Source: Blastocladiella emersonii ATCC 22665
Taxonomy: Eukaryota > Blastocladiomycota > Blastocladiomycetes > Blastocladiales > Blastocladiaceae
Assembly: GCA_025594325.1 (NCBI GenBank)
Contig: JANHCV010000008.1
Coordinates: 558,001 to 622,000 of the forward strand
Reading direction: 5' to 3'
Length of the DNA: 64,000 bases
Shown: one piece after another, positions 37,186-47,751 of the stretch
Position numbering within the stretch: position 1 is the first letter of the stretch
How the letters are laid out: every line of letters starts with the position of its first letter
Notes under the pieces: generated by a model
Told to the model about the DNA's origin: nothing
Database searches by the model: none
Seen by the model: only the letters and a program-made list of their open reading frames with translations
Position numbers and translations under genes: made by a program

Positions 37186-40015
37186 CTACAGCGAACGCTG
37201 GCGCTCGAGCCGGGTGTCGGCCGAGATCTTCTTGTGGTAGTCGTTGATGGCGCCGGCGGTGTCGAAGCCGCTGGCGGGGATCCACGAGTTCTCGGCGGAG
37301 CGATCGGACCAGCGGACCAGGTACTCGCGCTCGCCGTTCGCGCCGTCGCGATGACGGAGGATGTCGCGCACGGTGTCCGATTCGCCCAAAGGCGCCGACT
37401 CGGGCTGGATGAGGCGCAGGTGGTGCGCGGGGATTTTCTCAACGAGTGCGCCAGTGGCGTCGCGGAGCACGTACGCGCCGCCACGGTTGCGGCGGACCAC
37501 CGTGTACGGGCCCTCGTAGCGTGGGTCGAGGCGGGAGGCGCGGTCGGTGGTCATGCGCATGACGATGGCGCCCGCGGGGAAGTCGGTGGCGATGATCTTG
37601 CGGTGCTGATCGGCGCGCGCCTGCACGACGGCGTTGCGGTCGGCGGTGCGCTGCGCAATGGCGGGGTAGATGGACTCGGTCATGAGCTTGAGGCGAGCGA
37701 GCTGCTCCTGCTCGGTCATGTCGCGGAGGGGCGGCTGCGCGCGGTAGTCGCGGAGCGCGTTGGCGGGACGCGCGAACATGAGCGAGAAGGGCGTCAAGCC
37801 GTGGCGCGCGTGCGCGCGCATGTTGTAGGCGTACTGGATGGCCGGGACCATGGCGGGCCAGCGGTTGAGCTGCCCGTTGAGCGAGGGGAGCAGCATCTCC
37901 TTGACCGAGCGAACGAGACGCTCCGAGGCGCTGTTGGCCTGCGGGTGGTACGGCGACACGAGGCGGCGGTCGATGCCGGCCATGTCAGCGAGCGAGGCGA
38001 TGATCTGGTTGGCGAACTTGGGGCCGTTGTCGGACTGGATGGTACGCGGGAAGCCGAACTGGAAGCACGTGGCCAGGAAGCAGGTGGCGACCTCGCCGGC
38101 AGACGTGGAGCGGATTGGGTGGAGCCACGCAAACTGGGTGCAGATGTTGATGATCACGAGCACGTGCGTGCATCTGTCGGGCGAGATGGGCAGCTGCATG
38201 CAGTCCATGGACAGGTGGTCGAGCGGCAGCAGCGCCTCGATCGAGCGCATCGGGTGGAAACCCTGCCGCGTGGCCGAGAACCGCACACACGGGATGCAAC
38301 CGGCAATGACGCGCCGGCAGTTGGCGAGCATGCCGGACCATTCGTGGCCGAGGACGACGAGCTGCTGCTGTGTGGCCGCGGGACCCAAGTGGCCCCAGTT
38401 GTGCACGTTGCGGATGATCTGGTCGCGCTGGTCACGCGGAACGGGCGCCGTGTCGAGGCGCTGTGCGGGCGGGACAGTGCTGATGGGCGAGAACTTGGGC
38501 CGCGGCGCGCTACCCTTGGGGGCGGGTGCAGCGGCGACGACGCGGGCGTGCACGGCGGGCGCGGGTGTTGAGGAAGAGCTGCCCCCATGGGTGGGTGCGG
38601 CAGCGAAAGCGTGGGCCCGCTCTGCGGGCGGGAGCGAGGCCGGCGCAAGGAAGAAGTGTTGAGCACAATTCTCCGCGAGGGAGAGATCGTGCGTCATGAG
38701 CTGCTTGAGCTCGCCGTCGCCGAGGGCACACTTGGGGAGAGATGGCGCGGGAGAGGATCTGGAGGGACCCCCCCCCACCAGCGGGCGCCCACGGGGGGAA
38801 CGCAATACAGGACGACGGCCAGCGCGGTTGATGGCGACGAGACGGGCACGGGCGTCAGTATTATACAGGCGCGGCAGGATGTCGGGCAGCACGTTCAGGA
38901 CGCCGGGGAGGTGCGTGACTGAGAACGAGAGGGAGAGCAGCGTGTCAAGCCAGTTTTTGAGGATGGGCGACAGGCGCTTCTGCATGAACATGTGGGTGAG
39001 CGCCGTGTGGTCTGTGAACAACGCGAAACGGCGGCCGTGGAGGTAGTAGAAGAAGCGAGTGAGCGCGAAGACGATGCCGAGGAGCTCGCGCTTGGTGGCC
39101 AAGTAGTTCTGCTCGGCGGGCTGCAGAGAGCGAGAGGCAAATGAGATGTAGCGCGGGGACTTGCGGCTACCCTGGAACAGGACGGCGCCGAGACCAACGT
39201 TCGAGGCGTTGGTAGCGACGAAGAACGGCTTGGAGAAATCAGGCGGCGCGAGACACGGGGCGGCGGCGGCGGCGACGGCGGCCTTTAAGGCGAGGAACGC
39301 CTGCTCGCACTCGTCGGTCCACACGTTGCAGACGTCGAGGTCAATGCGCTTGAGGTTTGCGCAGCGCGTTGAGCGGGTGCATGAGGACCGCGGCGAGCGG
39401 GATGTAGGCGCGCAGGTAGTTGACAAGGCCGAGGAACTTCTGGACCTGGTTGCTGGACGTTGGACGCGGCCAGTCGCGGATCGAGACGACCTTGGCCTTG
39501 GCGGGCTGCACGCCCTTGGCCAAGACGACGTGGCCGAGCAGGTGCACGCATGCGTAGTAGAAGAAGCACTTGGCGGGGTTGAGGCGGAGGTTCCACCGCG
39601 TGAGATGGTAGACGACGAGGACAAGGTGCTGCGTGTGCTCCTCGATCGAGGCCGAGAAGATGACAAGATTGTTGATGAAGACGCGCACGAACGGCATGTT
39701 GTGGAAGATGTTGGACATGACGGCCTGGAACTGCGCCAAGAGGGTCTTGATGGCAAACAGGCCGTGCGAAGACGACATCGAGCTGGATAGAGCCGGAATA
39801 ATGTTGTTGGGGAACAGGTCTGCACGCACGGTCAGGAACGCCGGGTAGCACCAAGAAGGCTCGCTGCGAACAGGCGTGTGGTTCGCTGCAGCCAAACGAG
39901 CGCGCGAAGACGACATCGGGCTGGATAGAGCCGGAATGATGAGGTCAGAGATATTATTATTGTGAGCGACAAGCGCCACGTACAGGTCGCGGATGGACGC
40001 GCGTGCCCAGGTCAC
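37186..40015 (-). pseudogene. Ty3 pol remnant: RT (dead), RNase H, integrase, chromodomain
   Basis: The RT part (40015-39341) lacks the fingers and the start of the palm; the YxDD box reads FINNLVIFS, so both catalytic Asp are Asn. Two copies of an IIPALSS.MSSS segment stand in place of the missing RT part. A frameshift near 39355 leads to the second frame: RNase H-like with VATNASNVGLGAVLF (the usual first Asp is Asn) and FTDHTALTHMF; a long Pro/Ala linker; the integrase zinc region (H..H...C..C); the core with SMDCMQ, IQSDNGPKF and SASERLVRSVKEM, intact; and a C-terminal chromodomain (EREYLVRWSDRSAENSWIP). No aspartic protease is seen. Non-autonomous. Confidence 0.8.
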
Positions 40016-40360
40016 AAAAATGCGGGCGTGCCCAGCCAGTCGGGGTCGACTGCACCGGCGCCGTCGTGCTCACGGCGCGCACCAGAGCGGGCGGGGGCAG
40101 CGAAATGCGCGACGGGACCGAGGCGGCCGCAAAGGGGATCGTTGTGGGTGACAGTGGCAGCGCGGGCCGAGGTGGGGCCAAGGCGGGAGCCAACAATGAT
40201 GTGGTAGAACTTGTTGAGCAGGTGCGCGAACAGGCTGGTGGCGGACGCCGGCAGGAGGGCGAGGACACGGAGGTGGTGGGCAAGCAGGGGCTGGGAGCGG
40301 GGAATGCCGTTGACCGCGCGGGCAGGCAAGGAGACGAACTCGGAGCGGGAGCGCTCGAGG

Positions 40361-41785
40361 TCATCCGCCAAACTTGGTCTCGAGACCCGCGGGCCAGACG
40401 GGCGCCACAGCCGCGTGGTAGTTGCGCGGGGCGCGCTCGCGCACAGCGGAGCAGGAGCGCGAGCAGGACCGGGGACGCAAGCGGGACCGGGAGCGCAAGC
40501 GCTGACGCTGGTCGCGGCCGCCACGATCACGATTGTGGCGGTCGTCGGGCACGGCGAGAAGCGCGCGCGGGGCGTTGCAGGACGCGCGGTTGTCACGGCC
40601 AGCCTTGCCCTTGTTGTAGTGGCCGTTCTTGTTGTGGGCGCCGCCGCCGCGGTGGTTGTTGTAGATGTTGTTGTTCTTGTTGTTGTAGTTGTTGTTGTAG
40701 TAGTAGTTGTTGTTGTTGTTGTTGTTGTAGTTGTTGTTGTTCTTGTTCTTGTCCTTGTCCTTGTTGCCCAACTTGGTGCGCGCAGCTGGCATGGCGGACG
40801 AGGCGTCGCCAGCGTCGCCGGCGGGCGCCTTGCTGCGCGAGGCGATCTGGACGTAGCCGTGGGGGCTGATGAGGTCGACAAGCGTGAGCGGGGTGTACTT
40901 GGAGGTGGCGGTGCCAAGCGTGTGGCAGAGGGCGTTGTAGACGTCGTCCTTGATGCCCTTGACTGAGTTGAGGAACAAGGAGAGGAGCGCAGGAGGCAGG
41001 TGGCCGGTGGGATCCAGGCAACCCCCCTCGCAGAGGCGCCGGACAAACACGACGCAGTGGCGCTCGAGGGTGAGGCCCAGAGTGGCGGGGAAGGAGAGGT
41101 CGAGGTAGCGGACAATGGCGGCGCGCTCCATGTGGTCGAAGAAGTGGGCGATCAGCTGGTGCTCCTTGAGACCGGCGCCCTTGCGGACCATCGACTTGTA
41201 CACAACCTGGGCGTCGTGGCCGACGGTGGTGGTGGCGGCGTCAAGCAGCTTGTACAGGTCGTGCAGCAGGTAGAGGTCGCGGAGGTTGCGGAGGAAGGTG
41301 GCTGGGTCTCAGCAGTTGCCGCGGGTCGGGTGGCGGAAGTTGATGCGGGTGCTCTCAATGTTGGCGCGCAGCTGCTTGTTGACGCTGGTGGTTGACGCGG
41401 CGGGAGCGGCTGGCGAGGCGGCGGCCGGCGCGGCTGGGGGCGCCCCAGCGGGCAGCATGTCAACGGCGAGGTTGATCATGTTGTTGTAGCGCGAGTGCGC
41501 GGCGATGAGCGCGTCCAGCGCCTTGGCGGCCTGAGCCTGCAGCTTGGGCGGGTGGGTGGCTGACGTGCCGTTGCCCTGGGACGGCGCGGGTTGCGCGGCG
41601 GCGTAGATGGCGGCCGAGCAGGCAGCGAACTGCTCAGCGAGTAGCTGGCGCAGCTCGGCGGCGCGCGCGCGTGTGGCGGGCACGGCCTGGGGGTCCTTGG
41701 CCGCGGTGCTGCATGTGCCGGGGAGCGCGGAGATGTTGCTGCAGAGCGCCGGCGAGATGGTGAAGGTGGTGGGGTTCGAGGCCAT
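40361..41785 (-). pseudogene. Ty3 gag with one internal TGA
   Basis: ATG 41785 (MASNPTTFTIS). The frame is open to 40361 except for TGA at 41309-41311 (GNC, stop, DPATFLRNL), which could be a TGG change. It has an Ala/Pro-rich N-terminus, a helical capsid region (HDAQVVYKSMVRKGAGLKEH), then a microsatellite-encoded Asn/Tyr run (40640-40760) and an Arg-rich nucleocapsid-like tail without a CCHC knuckle. Confidence 0.7.
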
Positions 41786-41807
41786 GCAGAAAACTACTTG
41801 AAGAAAA

Positions 41808-42023
41808 TGTTGATGCCAACAGAAGGAGGCGGGAGACAAGTAGTCAGGGATGTCTGTTCCTGCCTTCAGCCCTGAACCCAAGACGGGGAGAGGGGAGAAT
41901 GGATAACAAAGCAGGGCGCGCCGCAGCGGGGTGCGGCGGCGCGGGAGCGAGGGATTGCGGGCGGCTCACGCGAGATCAGATGATTGATCACTGCGGTCGT
42001 GGCCACATGAACAACACGCAACA
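41808..42023 (-). repeat. 5' LTR of the Ty3 element
   Basis: 216 bp, same ends as the 3' LTR. It differs at about five sites (for example GCCAACAG versus GCCGACAG). Confidence 0.9.
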
Positions 42024-43013
42024 CGTTCCACTGAAACTTGCCAATATTCAGGGATTTGAGCCCATGCGGAAGTCCAAGGGCTAGATCGGTGAGCCATTTG
42101 GGAGACTTCGGCAAATACGAGGGGCTCAAGAAGAGTTGAAGCGAGCGCAACAAGGTCGGGAGGTAGCGTAGCGGCCAAGACTCCTTGTTGCCGAAAGGAA
42201 TGTTCGAGATGAAGAGGTTCACTACGCTGCTAGGCAGCCATGGGCCCGGCTCAGCGCCTTCCATGTGATATAGAACGCAAGACGCCATGTTAACCGTAAG
42301 TGAACTGAAAGCTGGACCAAGAAAGAGTTGATAGAGCGCGGGAAAGGCCATGCACGATTTGGAAAACGAGATTGTCTCAGCCGAGTCTCGATGCTGCTCA
42401 AGCAAAACTTTGAACAGTGGGGCACCCGATTTTTTGATCCGTCGCCGATCGATCCAAATTCTGCGCATGTTGTCGATGCCACTTCGAATCATCCAAGACG
42501 GGACGCTCTTGGTTCCGTCAAATAAGGCGCCCTACCTCAGCTGCTCCGTTAGGAATATGTCAAAGTTATACATGTGCTGGAACGTACCTCGTCCATGAAT
42601 GCGCGGACCGCGCCCATGCGATCAAAAGCGTCCACTGGAACTGGAAGACCCGTGGTTCGCCAAGCGTCTAGAAAGGTAAAATGACCTGCGTCGAAAGCCT
42701 GCGTCAGAGGCTCGACAAGCTGAAAGGAGAAATCGCGACCCAGCTCCCGCCATAGCTGTACGGCTGCCCAGTTTCCTTGGGCGATGGCGCTGCTCAAGCC
42801 GGGCCCACCAAGTGCGTGGTTGACGATTGCTCGGATGACCCGAGGAGCAGTACGTCGAGGCATTACTCGCGCATAAGGTGCAAGAACAACCACATTCTCG
42901 CCCTTGGGGTGAAGGATGACGGCTTCAACAAGAATCAGCTCGAAAACGGCCGTCAAGTTGAGCGAGAATACAGGCTCGCCGCCTGTTCGCCGTTGCATCA
43001 AGTGTTGATTCAT

Positions 43014-43985
43014 GGTTTTCAATAGGCTGCTGTGCGTCGAGTTGAAGGAGGGAGGCAAGAGCGTAGCTGAGCGACGAGCGAGCCTCGATGCATGCATACA
43101 TGTTTGGCACGTGATGCCTTGGGGCCTAGTGCTTGCCTTGTGCTTGGCGCATCCGAGTACGAGCTTGCTTTCCGTTGAAAACACGCCACACTGAGTTTCG
43201 TGCCCCCATGCGTTTGGTAAGCCAAAAGTTGAGAGGCAGCTTTGCGGCATCTGTCAATGACGCCCGCCTGGGCTTTGAGCTGGCAGGATTGGTGGAATCG
43301 GGAGCTCGAGTCGAGAAAAAGCCGGGAGCAAGGAGTCCAGAGCAAATGGTTGAGGGTGGGCTCTATGGAAAGAAGCGCTGGAGGGCGAGGCCGATAAACG
43401 GGAGCGTCAACTAGAAGCGGTGTTCGGGCTTCACACCCGCACGCAAGCACAGGTCAAGATCGAGAACGGGACCCAGTACATCAAGAGCAAGATGGACGGT
43501 GACTCGAGTGATGCGGGGTGTTGAAAAATCGGGTCATAAGTTGCAAGGAGCCCGCCTGCGCGAACCAACGAGGCTCAACCCGTCAGGACGGCAGCCAAGT
43601 CATCTAAGGACAAAGGTAAACTTCCCATAAAGCAGTTGCAGCAAGTGCTATATCATCCATTTGGTTCCATGTTGCGTGAAATGAGTGAGCGAGGGCGCGC
43701 TGATGTGGCGCGCAAATCGCTTCGCGCCTCGCCCGTTAGTCTCACGCCACGTGATTGCTCGTCGCGTCTCAAATATGCGAGATCCCCGGTTGGTCGCTCA
43801 GCGTGGGCGATCGGGCTATACTGAGTTATGAGGCATTCAAGCGCCAACTCGAACGCGTAAGGGCATTAATCAATCCTCCCTTGGACTTGCTCTGTTTCAA
43901 ACAAGTTGTCGCCGTCAACACAACCCCAACGAGCACCACGCACGGAATTTTCCGAGTGTACTCACCACATATATTAATGCTAAGA
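43014..43985. promoter_or_regulatory. Intergenic region with an E-box/MCB module at 43737-43770
   Basis: No gene is supported over nearly 1 kb. GTCTCACGCCACGTGATTGC then TCGTCGCGTCTCAAA (43737-43770) is the 8-bp-spaced module with ACGCGT changed to TCGCGT. A lone CACGTGATG at 43109 precedes LRR copy 2 by about 95 bp. The rest (43200-43650) shows nothing I recognise. Confidence 0.5.
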
Positions 43986-46339
43986 CTAAGCTCCCACCAC
44001 GACCTCGCACCTCGAGTACTGGGCCCGGAACGACGCGACGCGTGGATCGTTCTGTTTGATGCCGTGACCATTGACGCTCAGCTTACGAAGGTTTCTCAGG
44101 CCAGAGCCAGTAAGCCACTCAAAAAAATCTGCCGTGATATCGCTCAAGCGGAGCGGGTTCCGTGCAACCAGATGCGCCAGTGAGTCAAGGAAAGCTGCGG
44201 CGCCCTGATCTCCCACCCCGTGGGTGCGGATCGCAAGCCGTTCAAGCGACGGTGGCAGGTGTGCCGCGAGGGAGGCCGCCTAAGCTGGGTTCAATTCATG
44301 AGCAAAAATAGTGAGGCGCTTGAGGCCGCGAGGCAGCTGGGGAACGAGGTGGGCGAGATCGACCACGCTGGACGAGGTGTAGTTTACATTATAGACTTGA
44401 AGCGTGGGCGGGAGCATTTTGAGTGTGATCGCATTGCCGTGATCGGCCGGGACTCAGCCTGCCACGCTGAGAACCGTGAGACCCGATGGAAGGTGCTCCA
44501 CCAACCGCGCCCAATCCGTGGGGCTTGGCGTCGTGATCCCCGTCGGCCGCGTGAGATTGAGCGATTTCAAGGACTGCAGCAAGCACGGGACGAAGAGGCG
44601 ACCGCACTCGCCGAAGATGATGCTGCCGTCGATTTCTAGCGACTTGAGCGTGGGCGGAATGTGGGCAGTAAGCGCAGCCGCCGTCTCCGCATTCCAATGA
44701 TGTGAGAGAAGGCAGAGTCGGGTCAGCGTCTGCGGAAGCCCGTGCAAGAGATCGAGCAAGTGCGCGGAGTTGGTTGTCAGTAAGCAGTTCAAGGACGTTC
44801 GGTGTGATATCGCTCAGCTTGAGCGTAATCTGCTTGATCGGGTGCGACAGCGCGTGGATTACGTCCGCTGCGCCCTGGTCACCTAGACCGCCAGTAGAGA
44901 GCAGCAGGCGTTCGAGCGGCGGCGGCAAGTGCGCGGCGAAGTACAATGCCGAGACTGGGTCGACTTGGCTTGCGTAAAGGTAGAGGCGCTTGAGGCCGCG
45001 GGGCAGCTGGGGCGCGAGATGCGTGAGATCGACCCTGTTAAGCGGGGTTTACTCCACTTTGAGGACTGTAAGGTTCGTCGGAAGCGTCTGTGGAACAAAT
45101 TCGGGGCCAGGATTAGCGGGGATACAACTGGTTACGTGAAGAAAAGTGAGGCTGCCCGGAAGATGGGCCACGAGCCGAGCCCAGTCCGCGGCACTTGGCG
45201 TCGCGTTTAATGCCGGCTGTGTGAGCTTGAGCGATCTCAAGCGCCGCGGCAAGCACGGGACGAAAATGCGACCGCACTCGCCGGAAATCACGCCCGCATC
45301 AACCTGAAGAATCCCAAGTGTGGGCGGAAGGTTTGCTGCAAGGGCGGCCGTCGTGTCGAGGTCCCAGTGAGCCAGGGAAATGCGGAGGTCGGCGAGCTTT
45401 TGGGGCAGTGCATTCAGCAGATCCACTGTGTAAGACGGGACGGCCCACATGCGGCTCGGAACGAACCCAAATGTGAGACATCGAAGCGAGGAGGGCAGAT
45501 AGCGAAACGGTCTCGTTGCGTTGCTGCTAAAGCGAACATTGACGATGGTGGGGCGCTCGAGTCCATTCGGAAGCCAGTTGCCAACCTCTACCTCGGCCGT
45601 GCAGTCCACGATATAGTCGATCAAGTCGAACCAGTTGATGTAAGGAAAGAAGATGTTTAGCTGCCGGAAGACAGGTAAATCGATCAAAAACCCATTGAAT
45701 AAGAATTGCCGAGCGGCGCCGCGATACTGGGCAAATGGTTGATGGAGGAGGGGTGCATGCGAAGTCTTGACGCGCTGGCCATGGATAGCGAGCTGGGCTC
45801 CCGATACAGAGCAAGGCCGGCTCAACACATTGGCCTGTTTGTTTGTATTTTTGTCGAAGGTAGCATTCTAGCACACCGATCGCGTCAGTAGAGCCTCACC
45901 CACCATTTGCTTTGGAACGGACCTCATTCAAGTAGACGTGGAACAGGCTCCCGGGCACTAGTTCATCAATCGACAAAGGAAGCCCTGCCGCTCGCCACTT
46001 GTCAAGAAAGCTGAGGTGGCCAGCGTCAAAAGCATCGTTGAGCTGTTCCCTGCAATCGTCCAGGAGTTCTCGACCCGCCTCGAGCCAAAGCTTCACCGAA
46101 ACCCAGCAGCCCTTGGCGATGGCGCCGCGCAAACCCAACACGCCGACGGCTCGGTCGACAATCGCGTGGATGACGTGCGGAGCGTCCCGGCGCAGCATGA
46201 CTCGCGCATACGGTGCAAGAAGTGTTGGGTTCTCGCCCGCGGGGTGAAGTCGCACGGCTTTGACGAGAATCGACTCGAAAATGGCCGTCAAATGGAGCGC
46301 GAACGCGGGTGCGCGTTGCTGCGGCAAGTGTAGATCCAT
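43986..46339 (-). pseudogene. N-terminal module plus LRR gene, copy 3, decayed and internally duplicated
   Basis: The N-terminal module (46339 to about 45914; LHLTAIFESILVKAVRLHP, PYARVMLRRDAPHVIHAIV) has an in-place splice donor changed to GTCCGT. LRR block 1 (to 44770) is broken by TAA at 45049-45051, after which the same frame continues in LRR sequence (VDLTHLAPQLPRGLKRLYLY). It then shifts into a second, paralogous LRR block (44792-43986) with in-frame TGA (44454-44456) and TAG near 44280. Blocks 1 and 2 align (WDLDTTAALAANLPPTLGIL with WNAETAAALTAHIPPTLKSL), so two tandem genes probably fused by deletion. Confidence 0.65.
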
Positions 46340-46738
46340 GGCTTACAAGTAGACGTGTGGGGGATATGAGGGAGAGCGAAAGCTCGGTGGTCACCGGGCT
46401 CGCTCGGCGGCCAAGGACCAACGAGGAATGCATGCATATCCGCGCGCTTCGAGCGGCTCAAGCCCCGCCGCCCAACACGGCGATACGCTGAAGTGCTCGT
46501 GTATGCGGAGCTGCACGATCAGGCCCTGCGGAAGCACTCGTACGACCGCGGAAGCGCAATGGTGCAAGCGAGATTCAACTGGCCAGCACGCCGTGACGTT
46601 CTTGACCAAGTCACCACGACGCGATGCTGTTGCAGCAAGTGAATTTCTCTCCATTCGCTTCCATGTCACGATATGTGAGTCCGCGTCTTCGCGCTCTGCC
46701 GCCGCAGGCGCCGGCCGCTCGACTTGCCTCCCTCGCAC

Positions 46739-46790
46739 GCGTGTCTCACGACACGTGATGTCTCTAACGCGCTTTCGCCGACGCGTCTCT
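46739..46790 (+). promoter_or_regulatory. E-box/MCB module before the Rho gene
   Basis: GCGTGTCTCACGACACGTGA, then TGTCTCTAACGCGC and TTTCGCCGACGCGTCTCTG; cores 23 bp apart. It lies about 110 bp upstream of ATG 46897, and about 400 bp upstream of the divergent LRR copy 3. The remaining 46340-46738 holds no gene. Confidence 0.65.
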
Positions 46791-46896
46791 GTCCTTCGTC
46801 TTCCGCTGTCCTCGTCCCGCACCCGCTCGCTCTCTCCTCGCTACTAGACTACTCATAGACTACTGCACCCACTACGCATCAACACCTACTGCAAGA

Positions 46897-47642
46897 ATGG
46901 GCGCCTCCAGCAAGACCCCGCGCAAGAAGCTCGTGCTCGTCGGCGACGGGGGCACGGGCAAGTCGGCTCTGCTCATGACGTACATCAAGCGCACGTTCCC
47001 CGTGGTACGCCTCGCCCTTCCCCTCCCGCTCTCCCCGCACCCACTCACCCCCTCGCGCCGCGCGTGTAGGAGTACATCCCGACCGTCTTCGAGAACTACG
47101 TGGCGTCGCCGACGTACAAGCCGGGCAAGCGCGTCGAGCTGTCGCTGTGGGACACGGCGGGGCAGGAGGAGTACGACCGCCTTCGCCCGCTGTCGTACCC
47201 GGACGCGGACCTGGTGGCCATCACGTTCATGGCGGCGTCCTCGCCCAGCGCGCACGAAGGCGACGTGCACACGAAATCGGTGTCGGCGCGCGCCTCGTTC
47301 AACAGCGTCCCCGCGAAATGGTACCCGGAGGTGGCGCACTTCTGCCCGGGCGTGCCCGTCGTGCTCGTCGCCACGAAGACGGACCTGCGCGACGAGATGG
47401 CGGCTGCGGGCACGTGTCCCGGCGCCAACTACGTGACGACGGGCGAGGGCCACGAGATGGCGAGCCGGATCAAGGCGGCCGGGTATTTCGAGACGTCGGC
47501 CAAGACGTGGACGCCCGACGACATGGACGGCTTCTTCAACCAGCTCGCCGCCATTGCCATGCGCGACAAGCGCCGCGGGTCGTCCGGGTCCAGCTCGTCG
47601 CTCGGCGCGCGTGCGGCCGCGCGCCAGTGCCTGCAGATGTGA
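46897..47642 (+). CDS. Rho-family small GTPase (226 aa, one intron)
   Basis: Exon 1 is 46897-47004, intron 47005-47069 (65 nt; GTACGC...TGTAG), exon 2 is 47070-47642. P-loop GDGGTGKS (residues 16-23), switch [11 protein letters not shown], switch [19 protein letters not shown] with the catalytic Gln, base-recognition TKTDLR (Rho-type), ETSAKT and a C-terminal CaaX box CLQM for prenylation. Rho GTPases switch actin and polarity pathways at membranes. An insertion of about 17 residues (around [19 protein letters not shown]) follows the fourth strand and is unusual. The Rho subgroup cannot be fixed from reading alone. Confidence 0.85.
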
Positions 47643-47751
47643 TGCTCGCTGCTGCTGTGTGATAGATAGAAGAAGAAGAAGATACACGAAACTGATATGT
47701 ACACAAGACATCGCTCGATCACTCTCGCGCGCACCATCGCGCTCACTCTGC

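Larger units (their letters stand above)
36700..42023 (-). mobile_element. Ty3/gypsy chromovirus-type LTR retrotransposon, 5,324 bp, defective
   Basis: Complete boundaries: 216-bp LTRs (36700-36915 and 41808-42023) with TG...CA ends and the 5-bp duplication CGTTC (36695-36699 and 42024-42028). The element reads on the minus strand: gag, then RT remnant, RNase H, integrase, chromodomain. A purine tract CTGGGGGGAGGTGA lies directly before the 3' LTR (minus strand of 36916-36929). Only 22 nt separate the 5' LTR from the gag ATG, with no obvious tRNA-type primer site. The LTRs differ at about five positions. The polymerase is inactivated, so the copy needs help in trans. Confidence 0.9.
35989..43013 (-). 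pseudogene. N-terminal module plus LRR protein, copy 2, split by the Ty3 element
   Basis: Exon 1 is 43013-42588 (426 nt, exactly as in copy 1; PYARVMPRRTAPRVIRAIV). Intron 42532-42587 (56 nt; donor GTACGT, CTAAC branch-like, GTAG end). Exon 2 runs from 42531 to the insertion and resumes at 36694, ending at 35989. The LRR pattern continues on both sides (LPHGLKSLNIGKFQWN before; NIPRKLERLIVDASIIIGDS after), but about 20 nt past the junction one base seems lost (near 36678), since sister genes need one more base to read L-T-A-N-I-P. So there is one transposon insertion and one small frameshift. Confidence 0.7.

Noticed and set aside
36915-37186. Separate gene between the 3' LTR and pol
   Set aside because: The stretch is the tail of the Ty3 element; its frames are short and antisense to it.
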